In this document: positions 7,686 through 13,760 of the stretch, piece after piece
Layout of the letters: each line of letters opens with the position of its first letter
How positions within the stretch are numbered: the first letter of the stretch is position 1
From: Nitriliruptoraceae bacterium
Lineage (GTDB): Bacteria; Actinomycetota; Nitriliruptoria; Nitriliruptorales; Nitriliruptoraceae
NCBI GenBank assembly: GCA_007116505.1
Contig: SKII01000051.1
Location: 1-13,760, forward strand
Direction of reading: 5' to 3'
DNA: 13,760 bases
The notes under the pieces: generated by a model
Database searches by the model: none
The model's input: only the letters and a program-made list of their open reading frames with translations
Told to the model about the DNA's origin: nothing
Translations under genes and position numbers: made by a program

Positions 7686-8835
7686 GTTCGAGGACGTCGA
7701 GCAGGCCAGCCAGGCTGTGGGCGCGGGACGGGTGGCGCAGCTTCGCGAGGGCCCGGTTCTGCATCTGGCGGATGCGCTCGCGCGTCAGGTCGAAGTGCTC
7801 GCCGATCTCCTCGAGCGTCATCGGCTCCTCGCCGCGCAGCCCGAAGCGGAGCTGCAGGATCTCCCGCTCGCGCGTCTCGAGGGCCTCGAGCGCGGCATCG
7901 ATCTGGGCGAGGGCGTCGCCCTCGAGCGCCGTGGAGACCGGGTCGATGGAGCTGCGGTCGGCGATCATGTCGCCCATGGTCGCGTCGCCGTCCTCACCGA
8001 TCGGACGGTCGAGGCTGACGAGCTCCTGCATCGCCTCGCGCACCTCGCGGACGCGGGCGACGGTGAGGCCGACCTCCTCCGCGAGCTCGTCCTCCGTCGG
8101 GTCGCCGCCCTTCTGCTGCCGGAGGCGCAGCTCCGCGGCGCGCACCTTCCCGTACAGCTCCCACACGTGCGCGGGCACGCGGATGGTGCGCCCCTTCGAG
8201 GCGACGCCTCGCTGCAGGGCCTGGCGGATCCACCACACGGCGTAGGTGGAGAACTTGTAGCCCTTCGTGTGGTCGAACTTCTCGACCGCACGGAGCAGCC
8301 CCAGGTTCCCCTCCTGGATCAGCTCGATGAAGTCGAGGTCACGACCGGAGAACTTGCGCGCCTGCGGGACGACCAGGCGGAGGTTCGCCTGGACCATGCG
8401 CTCCTTCGAGCGCTCGCCGTCCAGGCTGATGCGACGGAGCCGGACCTTCGCGGCACGCGACAGGCGGTCGCCGCCCTCGCGGAGCATCTCGTCGGCTGCG
8501 AGACCGGCCTGGTACCGCTTGGCGAGGTCGGCCTCGTCCTCCTTGGTGAGGAGCTGGTGGCGGCCCGCATCGTTGAGGTACTGGCGCACGAGGTCGGTGG
8601 TGACCGCACCCGTGTACTCCGCGACGTGCTCGGGCGCGTCGTCGGCGACGTCGTCGATGACCTCGAGCCCTGCGCGACGCGCCTCACCAATCGCGTCGTC
8701 GATCCAGGTGTCCCCGTGGAGCTCGGGGACGTGCAGCTCCGCCAGCTCACTGAGCAGCACGAAGCCACGCTCCGCGGAGCGCTCGATGATCTCGATGACG
8801 GCGACGTCAGCGCTCGTCAGCTCGGTGGTGGACAC
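7675..8835 (-). CDS. Sigma-70 factor 2 (paralogue of sigma 1, with region 1.1)
   Basis: Sigma factor of 386 residues with the same architecture as its neighbour: region 1.1-like domain at about 13-65 (IIERSAERGFVLLSEL ... AGLEVIDDV), region 1.2 at 81-111, region 2 at 143-217, region 3 at 218-296 (again [11 protein letters not shown]), and region 4 at 308-372 ([18 protein letters not shown]). Differences from sigma 1 that could alter promoter choice: Val200 replaces the Thr of the YATWWIRQ core, the 2.1-2.2 segment reads VVPQARKFSGRDLDFIEL, and the helix after TRERIRQ is MQNRALAK instead of IEKKTLTK. The -35-reading residues are unchanged. GTG 8835 has AGGAGG (8840-8845) four nt upstream. It is first in a likely operon with YibE/F. 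Which of the two sigmas is the essential one cannot be told from sequence. Confidence 0.92.
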   Translation of the reverse strand: MSTTELTSADVAVIEIIERSAERGFVLLSELAELHVPELHGDTWIDDAIGEARRAGLEVIDDVADDAPEHVAEYTGAVTTDLVRQYLNDAGRHQLLTKEDEADLAKRYQAGLAADEMLREGGDRLSRAAKVRLRRISLDGERSKERMVQANLRLVVPQARKFSGRDLDFIELIQEGNLGLLRAVEKFDHTKGYKFSTYAVWWIRQALQRGVASKGRTIRVPAHVWELYGKVRAAELRLRQQKGGDPTEDELAEEVGLTVARVREVREAMQELVSLDRPIGEDGDATMGDMIADRSSIDPVSTALEGDALAQIDAALEALETREREILQLRFGLRGEEPMTLEEIGEHFDLTRERIRQMQNRALAKLRHPSRAHSLAGLLDVLERAA

Positions 8836-8847
8836 CTGTCCTCCTCG

Positions 8848-8872
8848 GTCGTCGCGGGTCGTCGCGGGTCGT
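8848..8872. repeat. 10-bp tandem repeat before sigma 2
   Basis: GTCGTCGCGG is present at 8848-8857 and 8858-8867 and continues as GTCGT at 8868-8872, i.e. 2.5 copies. It lies directly upstream of the sigma 2 ribosome-binding site. The helical-turn period of 10 bp would suit a protein binding one face of the DNA, but chance slippage in GC-rich DNA is also possible. Confidence 0.6.
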
Positions 8873-9012
8873 TCCAGCGGGCGGCGGCTTCAGCGCCGCT
8901 CGTGGCCGCTCGGTGCTGCTCGGCGGGTCTGAGGCTGGTTCGGTGCCGAAGGCCCGCCGGTGCGGTGGCCGCCCGGCGGTCCGCTCGGCCCCAGCGGCCC
9001 GTGAACGGCCAG

Positions 9013-9045
9013 CGTGACCCCGGCCGCGAGTCCGACCGTGACCCC
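9013..9045. repeat. Spaced direct repeat CGTGACCCC
   Basis: CGTGACCCC occurs at 9013-9021 and 9037-9045, 24 bp apart start to start; on the minus strand this reads GGGGTCACG twice. The spacing is close to two helical turns plus a few bases, which fits a paired binding site. No function is assigned. Confidence 0.45.
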
Positions 9046-9068
9046 AGCCTCGGCCCCAGCCTCGGCCC
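9042..9068. repeat. 12-bp tandem repeat in the sigma 2 upstream region
   Basis: CCCCAGCCTCGG is repeated exactly at 9042-9053 and 9054-9065, with CCC of a third copy. The first copy overlaps the second CGTGACCCC element. It is noncoding as far as can be seen. Confidence 0.6.
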
Positions 9069-9290
9069 TTGGTCCCTCCACTGTCGCAGAAACACCTTCG
9101 GGGCGCACCTGTCCGACCCGTCACGGACCCCACCGGACCCGGCGGCGCTCCGCGAGGACGATCGCCCGCCGGCCCGGAGGCCCTCCTGGGGCACACGGGG
9201 AGGCACCGGAGGGCGGGTCCGCGACGGCGAGGGGACCCCGAGGTGGAAAGGCCATCGCGGTCCGGGGAAGTCCACAGCGGTCCCAAGCGC

Positions 9291-9322
9291 GCGCTGAGCG
9301 CTCGGTCATGCGCGGTCAGCGC
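9291..9322 (-). terminator. Possible hairpin at the end of the pgpH-like gene
   Basis: GCGCTGA (9291-9297) and TCAGCGC (9316-9322) form a 7-bp inverted repeat with an 18-nt loop that straddles the TGA of the phosphodiesterase gene. There is no T-run, and the nested palindrome GAGCGCTC offers alternative folds. It may slow rather than stop transcription, which matters because the downstream gap has no standard promoter box. Confidence 0.25.
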
Positions 9323-11586
9323 TCGGGCTGAGGGGCTTCCGCCACCCGGGCGCGGTCGAGCCCCGACGGGACACCAGCGGAGGCGGGCGAGGTGCTCGCC
9401 GGGTACGCGATGCGCGGATGGTAGATGCCGACGAGGGACTCCACGATCGTGTCCCGCACGATCCTCAGCTCGCGCAGCGTGAGGTCGGACTCATCGAACT
9501 GGCCGTCCTCCCGGCGCTCCTCGAGGAGCCGGTCGACCGTGACCTCGATCTCGTCCCGCGGGAGGTTGCCGCGCGACATCGCCATCGCGCGCGTGGTCGC
9601 CTCGCAGGAGTCCGCGAGCAGCAGCACGGCCGCCTCGCGGCTGCGCGGACGGTGCCCCTGGTACCGGAACGCCTGCTCGTCCACCGCCGCGTGGTCTCCG
9701 CCGGCGCGCTCGACGGCCTCCTCGTAGAAGTACTTCACGAGCATCGTGCCGTGGTGGCTCCCGATGCAGGCGACGACCTCGGGCGGCAGCCGGTAGGAGG
9801 TGGCGAGCTCGACCCCGTCGACCACGTGGTTCATGATGATGAGCGCCGAGACCTCGGGCTCCAGGCCGTCGTGGGGGTTCGCGATGCCCTGCTGGTTCTC
9901 GATGAAGAAGTGCGGCTGACGGACCTTGCCGATGTCGTGGTAGAGCGCCGCGACCGAGCCGAGCAGGGGGTCCGCGCCGATGGCTCGGCACGCGCGCTCC
10001 ACCAGGGAGGCGACCATCACCGAGTGGTTGTACGAGCCGAGCGCCTCCTGCTCGAGCTCGCGCAGGAGAGGATGGTTGCGGTCGGCGAGGTCCAGCAGCG
10101 CCGTCACCGTCGGCAGGCGGAACAGCGACTCGAGCGCAGGGAGCGCCCCCTGGACGATGAGCGCCGTGATCAGCCCGTTGACCGCCCCGGCGAGGGCCGC
10201 GACGGCGAGCTCCTCGCGCGGTCCGAACACGGCGACGATGGTGACGGCGAGCGCGGGGTAGGCGAGCCCGGCCCGCAGCAGCGCACGCCGCAGGTCGACG
10301 CGCGAGGAGATCCCGCGGGTGAGTGGGACGGACACCAGCACCGCCGCCGCCGCGAACAGGGCGACCCCGGGCGCGTCGGCGTCGACGAGCAGCACCGTCA
10401 CGACCGCGGGCAGCATCGAGGCGAGCCCGACGACGGGATGCACGAGCAGCGCGACCAGCATGGCCAGCGCACCGCCAGGGACGACGAACGCCCACGTCGA
10501 GCCCGTCGAGTCGACGAGCAGATCGATGCCCGTCACGACAGCGGCGAAGGCGACGAGCAGGAGCGCGAGGAGCCACAGCTTCTTCGCGCTGCGCCACACG
10601 AACGGCTGCATCCGCGACAGGTAGATGCCCCCCACCGCGACGAGCAGCAGTCCCGCTGCCGCCCCGACGAGCAGGGTCCGCAGCAGCGGTGGCCGGCCCA
10701 CGTCGAGCCCCTCGATGGCGAGCGCCTGCAGCGGCCCGACGATCTCCCCCTCGCGGACGATGAACTGCCCAGCGAGCCACACCTGGCTGACCTCGGCGAC
10801 CGATGCGGCGGCGAGCTCCCGGGCCGCCGCCGTCGCCGCGAGATCGACGACCACGTTGGGCCGGACGTAGCGCTCCAGGAGCGGCGTGACGATGCGCTCC
10901 CCCGGCTCCCCCGGCGGCGCCCGCAGGCCCAGCTCGACCTCGAGCGTCTCCCGCAGGAGCTGCTCGAGGGCATCCTCCCGGATCCGCTGCCGAGCGAGCA
11001 GCTGCGCGATCGAGATCGTCTCGCGCTCCACGACCTCGAGCTCCACGTCGCCCGTGGTGACGAGCGCCACGAGGACGTCCTCGTCCAACCCGGTGAGGCG
11101 CTGGGAGAGCTCTGCCAGCTGCGTCTCCTCATCGGGGACGACGGGCTCCGGGTCGGCCTCCGCGTCGTCCGCTCCCCCCGCGCCGGGCGCGGCACCGGAC
11201 TCCGGCCCCCCGTCCGGGTCCGGCTCGGGGACCACCGGCGTCCGGACGGCCCGCACGTCCGCGAAGACGGCCCGCAGGTCGGCCACGAGGCGCTGGCCGG
11301 CGTCGGCGTCGACCGCGAGGACGGCGTCCACCGACTCGGCAGCGGCTCGGCGCGCGTTCTCGGTCGCCTCGGTGTCGACGACCCGGACCTGACGCGGCGC
11401 AGGCACGCTCTCCTGCGCGGGCTCTCCCACGCGGACCTCGATGCCACCCCCTGCAGCCGGCAGCCCGACGAGCAGGGCGAGGCCGAGCACCACGCTGGCC
11501 GCCATCCCGGTGCGGTGCCCGCGGAGACGCCAGTCGGGAGGGCCGTCCGTCGGCGGCCGCATCGGCGGCGCCACGTCGATCTGCAT
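9316..11586 (-). CDS. pgpH: 7TM-HD c-di-AMP phosphodiesterase (PgpH family)
   Basis: Membrane phosphodiesterase of the PgpH class, known to hydrolyse cyclic di-AMP to pApA. From ATG 11586 it has 756 residues: an N-terminal membrane anchor (about 28-46), an extracytoplasmic 7TMR-HDED-like domain (about 50-295), seven transmembrane helices (about 301-480), and a cytoplasmic HD domain (about 515-725). Metal and catalytic residues are complete: His521 in YNHSVMVA, His550-Asp551 in YHDIGK, His587 in MNHVVDG, His611-His612 in GSHHGT and Asp659 in [16 protein letters not shown]...NPHDGL matches the family closely. An acidic Pro/Gly/Asp-rich stretch (about 118-154) interrupts the outer domain. The frame extends to TTG 11661, but GGAGG at 11591-11595, four nt from ATG 11586, decides the start. 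The usual PhoH/YbeY/Era neighbours are absent; it diverges from coaA. Confidence 0.93.
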   Translation of the reverse strand: MQIDVAPPMRPPTDGPPDWRLRGHRTGMAASVVLGLALLVGLPAAGGGIEVRVGEPAQESVPAPRQVRVVDTEATENARRAAAESVDAVLAVDADAGQRLVADLRAVFADVRAVRTPVVPEPDPDGGPESGAAPGAGGADDAEADPEPVVPDEETQLAELSQRLTGLDEDVLVALVTTGDVELEVVERETISIAQLLARQRIREDALEQLLRETLEVELGLRAPPGEPGERIVTPLLERYVRPNVVVDLAATAAARELAAASVAEVSQVWLAGQFIVREGEIVGPLQALAIEGLDVGRPPLLRTLLVGAAAGLLLVAVGGIYLSRMQPFVWRSAKKLWLLALLLVAFAAVVTGIDLLVDSTGSTWAFVVPGGALAMLVALLVHPVVGLASMLPAVVTVLLVDADAPGVALFAAAAVLVSVPLTRGISSRVDLRRALLRAGLAYPALAVTIVAVFGPREELAVAALAGAVNGLITALIVQGALPALESLFRLPTVTALLDLADRNHPLLRELEQEALGSYNHSVMVASLVERACRAIGADPLLGSVAALYHDIGKVRQPHFFIENQQGIANPHDGLEPEVSALIIMNHVVDGVELATSYRLPPEVVACIGSHHGTMLVKYFYEEAVERAGGDHAAVDEQAFRYQGHRPRSREAAVLLLADSCEATTRAMAMSRGNLPRDEIEVTVDRLLEERREDGQFDESDLTLRELRIVRDTIVESLVGIYHPRIAYPASTSPASAGVPSGLDRARVAEAPQPER

Positions 11587-11590
11587 CGGT

Positions 11591-11595
11591 CCTCC
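11591..11595 (-). promoter_or_regulatory. Ribosome-binding site that sets the pgpH start
   Basis: Minus-strand GGAGG, four nt before ATG 11586. The upstream alternatives TTG 11661 and ATG 11643 have no spaced site (a GGGAGG run abuts ATG 11643 directly), and the 25 extra residues they would add contain only a PDTAG repeat. Confidence 0.6.
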
Positions 11596-11623
11596 AGCGG
11601 TGTCCGGGCCAGCGGTGTCCGGG
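11594..11623. repeat. 15-bp tandem duplication next to the pgpH start
   Basis: CCAGCGGTGTCCGGG is repeated exactly at 11594-11608 and 11609-11623. The proximal copy shares two bases with the pgpH ribosome-binding site, so the repeat forms part of the leader. Being a multiple of three, it would read [10 protein letters not shown] if translation began at one of the upstream starts. Confidence 0.75.
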
Positions 11624-11682
11624 CGGCGCACAGTGTCCCCCATCCTCCCCCGACCGTCCAACGGCAGCCCCGGACGACCGCC

Positions 11683-11688
11683 TACGCT
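11683..11688 (+). promoter_or_regulatory. Candidate -10 element for coaA
   Basis: TACGCT fits TAnnnT and contains the only TA dinucleotide between 10870 and 11939, a striking position for a promoter box. It predicts a start near 11695 and a leader of about 60 nt to GTG 11754. Read on the other strand the same spot gives GCGTAGGC (11687-11680), the 8-mer shared with the other two divergent regions, so it may serve pgpH as well. Confidence 0.5.
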
Positions 11689-11753
11689 GCCGCCGGAGCG
11701 TTCCCGACGGGGGCGTCACGGCCGCTCGGCGACGCGACCGGAGGTGCGGAGAG

Positions 11754-12695
11754 GTGTCGCAGGATCCTCGGCCGGACCCCTGGGTGCTCCTCCCGCGTGA
11801 GGACTGGGCCCGGCTCGCGCCCTCCGTCCCCCTGCCGCTCGACGAGGACGACCTCGCGCGGCTGCGTGGCATCAACGAGCAGCTGTCGCTCACCGAGGCC
11901 GCGGAGATCCACCATCCGCTCTCACGGCTGCTGAGCCTGTACGTCGGCACGACGCAGCAGCTGCACAGCGCGACCGCGACCTTCCTCGGCGACCTCCCGG
12001 CGAAGGTGCCCTTCGTCATCGGCGTCGCGGGGTCGGTCGCCGTCGGCAAGTCGACGACCGCACGGCTGCTCCGCACGCTGCTGTCGCGCTGGCCGGACCA
12101 CCCGCAGGTCGAGCTCGTCACCACGGACGGGTTCCTGCTCCCCAACGCCGAGCTCGAGCGGCGCGGGATCCTCGACCGGAAGGGCTTCCCGGAGAGCTAC
12201 GACACGGCAGCGCTGCTGGCCTTCGTCGCTGCGATCAAGTCCGGGGAGCCGGTCGTGCGTGCGCCGCTGTACTCGCACCTCCACTACGACGTCGTCCCGG
12301 GCGAGGAGGTCATCGTCTCCCAACCGGACGTGCTCATCGTCGAGGGGCTCAACGTCCTGCAGACCGGCACCGCGGTCGACGCGGACGCCGTGTTCGTCTC
12401 GGACTACTTCGACTTCTCCCTCTACCTCGATGCGGAGGAGGAGGACATCCGGCGCTGGTACGTGGAGCGCTTCCGCGCCCTCAGGACGACCGCGTTCGCC
12501 GACCCGCGCTCGTACTTCCATCGCTACGCGGGACTGAGCGACGCGGAGGCCGACGCGACCGCCACGCGCATCTGGGAGGGCATCAACGGGCCGAACCTGC
12601 GCGAGAACATCCTGCCGACGCGCTCCCGGGCCGACCTGATCCTCCGGAAGGGCCCCGACCACCTCGTCGAGGACGTCCGCCTCAGGAGGCTGTGA
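11754..12695 (+). CDS. coaA: Pantothenate kinase, type I (CoaA)
   Basis: Phosphorylates pantothenate with ATP, the first and usually rate-setting step of coenzyme A synthesis, in the cytoplasm. The 313 residues align with E. coli CoaA along the whole length. Walker A loop: [15 protein letters not shown] (90-104). TTDGFLLPN (123-131) holds the catalytic Asp125. KGFPESYD (143-150), [11 protein letters not shown] (170-180) and VEGLNVLQ (196-203) form the pantothenate and CoA pocket, and [17 protein letters not shown] (281-297) closes the fold. GTG 11754 is supported by GGAGGT at 11740-11745, 8 nt upstream. CoA feedback inhibition is typical of this type. It ends inside the convergent hydrolase gene, with a 14-bp overlap at the 3' ends. 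There are no anomalies in the sequence. Confidence 0.97.
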   Translation: MSQDPRPDPWVLLPREDWARLAPSVPLPLDEDDLARLRGINEQLSLTEAAEIHHPLSRLLSLYVGTTQQLHSATATFLGDLPAKVPFVIGVAGSVAVGKSTTARLLRTLLSRWPDHPQVELVTTDGFLLPNAELERRGILDRKGFPESYDTAALLAFVAAIKSGEPVVRAPLYSHLHYDVVPGEEVIVSQPDVLIVEGLNVLQTGTAVDADAVFVSDYFDFSLYLDAEEEDIRRWYVERFRALRTTAFADPRSYFHRYAGLSDAEADATATRIWEGINGPNLRENILPTRSRADLILRKGPDHLVEDVRLRRL

Positions 12696-13638
12696 CGCGC
12701 ACCGGGGGCGTGCCGACGGGTGCCCACCCCCCGAGCACCGCACGGATGGCCGTCACCAGGGCGAGGGGTTGGTCGAGCAGCACGTGATGCTGCGCCTCGG
12801 GGATCTCGACGAACGGCACCCCGGCGACCGCTGCGGGGGACCCTGCGAGCAGCTCCGCCATGTAGCTGCGGACGTCCTCATCGACGATGGTGGACTCCGC
12901 CCCGTTGATGACCGCGAAGCGGCAGGCGGCGCGCGCGAGCAGCGGCCCGTAGTCGCTCGCCCGACTCGGCCCCTCACGGTGGGTGAACACGCGCGGGTCG
13001 AAGCGCCACGTCACGCCGCCCGGGACGGGCGCGAGCGAGTGGCATGCGACGTGCGCGACCATCCAGCCGTTCGCGCACGGCTGGGGCGGGACGAGGTGGA
13101 AGTGCCGCATGCCCTCCTCGAGGTCCCCGTAGACCTTCGGGGCCCGGAACATCCCGCCGGCCGCACCCTCCGCGGACTCCGGGTCGGGCCGGCTCACCGG
13201 TGCGTCGATGACCACCGCCCCGTCGAGCTCGGAGCCGTGCAGCGCTGCGGTCGCGATCGTGACGAACCCACCCATGGAGTGCCCGACGACGACGGGCCTC
13301 CCGGCGCCGCCGCCCGCGGCCGCGACGGCGAGCACCTCCTGCGCCCACGTCTCGACCGAGTACACCTCGCGACGGTCCGAGCCACCGTGCCCGCTGAGGT
13401 CGAGCGCCACGACACGGTGGCGGACCGCGAGCAGCGGTGCGAGCGGTGACCACCAGCGCGCGTGCGCGGCCCCGCCGTGCACGAGCACGAGCGTCGGCGC
13501 GCCGCGCTCGCCCCACGCGAGCCCCTCGATGCGTGCACCCGCGACGTCGACCGTGAGCTCCTCCGCGGGGACCGCGAGGGACCGGGCGAACCATGCGGGA
13601 GCGGGCACATCGGGGTCCCATGTGCGGTCGCGCGCCAC
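12682..13638 (-). CDS. Alpha/beta hydrolase fold protein
   Basis: Probable serine hydrolase of 318 residues, soluble, substrate unknown. The fold is recognisable: [14 protein letters not shown] (50-63) with the oxyanion-hole [16 protein letters not shown] (76-88), the nucleophile elbow VVGHSMGGF (117-125) with Ser121, and [11 protein letters not shown] (281-291) with the catalytic His284. The expected acid after strand 6 falls in [12 protein letters not shown], where Glu248 stands at the usual Asp position and Asp253 is an alternative. A cap region (about 150-225) contains Trp and Pro residues and [23 protein letters not shown] features. The frame runs to ATG 13707, but that start would overlap the divergent phosphatase gene. 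GTG 13638 has a strong GGGAGGT five nt upstream and is chosen. Esterase, lipase or haloperoxidase-like activities are all possible. Confidence 0.9.
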   Translation of the reverse strand: MARDRTWDPDVPAPAWFARSLAVPAEELTVDVAGARIEGLAWGERGAPTLVLVHGGAAHARWWSPLAPLLAVRHRVVALDLSGHGGSDRREVYSVETWAQEVLAVAAAGGGAGRPVVVGHSMGGFVTIATAALHGSELDGAVVIDAPVSRPDPESAEGAAGGMFRAPKVYGDLEEGMRHFHLVPPQPCANGWMVAHVACHSLAPVPGGVTWRFDPRVFTHREGPSRASDYGPLLARAACRFAVINGAESTIVDEDVRSYMAELLAGSPAAVAGVPFVEIPEAQHHVLLDQPLALVTAIRAVLGGWAPVGTPPVRVTAS

Positions 13639-13671
13639 CCTGCACCTCCCGGTCCGTCCTGGTCGGGCCGG

Positions 13672-13678
13672 TAGCGTA
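13672..13678. promoter_or_regulatory. Overlapping divergent -10 boxes
   Basis: On the plus strand 13672-13677 reads TAGCGT; on the minus strand 13678-13673 reads TACGCT. Both fit TAnnnT and they share five base pairs. The plus box ends 6 nt before ATG 13684, so its transcript should start at or next to the A of ATG (leaderless). The minus box gives the hydrolase a leader of roughly 30 nt carrying its GGGAGGT site. The two cannot be occupied at once. Confidence 0.5.
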
Positions 13679-13683
13679 GGCGC

Positions 13684-13760
13684 ATGGACATCCTCCTCCT
13701 CCGTCATGCGCAGCCCCAGTGGGACACCGACGATGTGTCGAGCGTCGACCCGGGTCTGAC
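13684..13760 (+). CDS. Histidine phosphatase family protein (5' part, cut by window end)
   Basis: Only the first 25 codons are present. They begin MDILLLRHAQPQW, which is the N-terminal signature of the histidine phosphatase (phosphoglycerate mutase-like) superfamily: a beta strand followed by RHA/RHG, with the phospho-accepting His8 in LRHAQP. The following DPGLT fits the usual DPxLTxxG segment. The substrate class (sugar phosphate, cobalamin phosphatase, SixA-like or other) cannot be told from so little. No Shine-Dalgarno sequence is seen before ATG 13684, consistent with a leaderless message from the -10 box at 13672. Confidence 0.8.
   Translation, partial: MDILLLRHAQPQWDTDDVSSVDPGL

Larger units (their letters stand above)
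8836..9315. other. 480-bp intergenic region upstream of sigma 2
   Basis: No convincing gene: the open frames here on both strands translate to low-complexity R/G/P/S strings. It holds no TA dinucleotide at all, so no TAnnnT -10 box is possible on either strand. It contains three sets of short direct repeats (8848-8872, 9013-9045, 9042-9068) and a 6-bp stem GCGGCG/CGCCGC (8881-8886 and 8894-8899, 7-nt loop). Sigma 2 must be transcribed from an atypical promoter here or by read-through from the pgpH-like gene. GGAAC at 8875-8871 (minus) resembles an ECF -35 but lacks a clear partner. I see no known structured RNA. Confidence 0.6.

Noticed and set aside
9240..9290. Possible RNase P RNA or DnaA-box-like strings (GGAAAG, GTCCACAG)
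   Set aside because: Only isolated short matches exist; the conserved core of RNase P RNA is missing and a lone imperfect DnaA-like box is expected by chance.
7405..9297. Long plus-strand frame opposite YibE/F and sigma 2
   Set aside because: It is an antisense shadow of two well-identified genes, with biased low-complexity translation and no ribosome-binding site.
8807..9331. Small frames in the gap between pgpH and sigma 2
   Set aside because: All translate to repetitive R/G/P/S/T sequence, lack spaced ribosome-binding sites, and partly arise from the direct repeats.
9418..11934. Very long open frame on the plus strand opposite the pgpH-like gene
   Set aside because: It translates to R/D/E/H/P-rich sequence with no fold-like pattern. 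Long antisense frames are a by-product of extreme GC bias, and the minus-strand protein has complete family motifs.
13639..13707. Upstream ATG start for the hydrolase
   Set aside because: It would overlap the divergent phosphatase gene, and GTG 13638 has a well-spaced GGGAGGT site.

Overview
The window reads as a chromosomal segment of a very GC-rich actinobacterium. Codon third positions are almost all G or C, GTG starts are frequent, and several intergenic regions carry TAnnnT boxes typical of actinobacterial -10 elements. The mix of genes (hexameric-type citrate synthase, type I pantothenate kinase, a 7TM-HD c-di-AMP phosphodiesterase, and two sigma-70 factors that both keep region 1.1) suggests a deep-branching lineage such as Nitriliruptoria or a neighbouring class rather than a classic streptomycete or mycobacterium. 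That placement is inference. There are no tRNA or rRNA genes, CRISPR arrays, insertion sequences or phage genes.

Layout, left to right. Plus strand: citrate synthase (36-1328), then a secreted coiled-coil lytic transglycosylase (1461-2729). Minus strand: an unrecognised 149-residue protein (2761-3210). It diverges from a plus-strand 5'-3' exonuclease (3290-4234), and a perfect palindrome lies between the two genes. From 4245 to 11586 everything is on the minus strand. In transcription order this block holds a PgpH-like c-di-AMP phosphodiesterase (11586-9316), a 480-bp gap with short repeats and no TA dinucleotide, sigma factor 2 (8835-7675), a YibE/F membrane protein (7685-6504, overlapping sigma 2), a 103-bp gap with its own -10-like box, sigma factor 1 (6400-5255), and a thioredoxin-reductase-like ferredoxin-NADP reductase (5258-4245) joined to sigma 1 by an ATGA overlap. 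The right end has pantothenate kinase (11754-12695, plus), an alpha/beta hydrolase (13638-12682, minus, convergent and overlapping by 14 bp), and the start of a histidine-phosphatase gene (13684 onward, plus) that looks leaderless.

Most genes are housekeeping or central metabolism. The most unusual part is the block sigma2-YibE/F-sigma1-FNR: two close paralogues of a primary-type sigma factor, each followed by an overlapping gene (a multipass membrane protein in one case, a flavin redox enzyme in the other). This arrangement suggests a duplicated sigma module whose output may be tied to ion or redox state, but nothing in the sequence proves that link. Regulatory DNA is fairly legible: strong GGAGG ribosome-binding sites decide several starts, an 8-mer GCGTAGGC sits in all three divergent intergenic regions, and overlapping opposed -10 boxes lie between the hydrolase and phosphatase genes.
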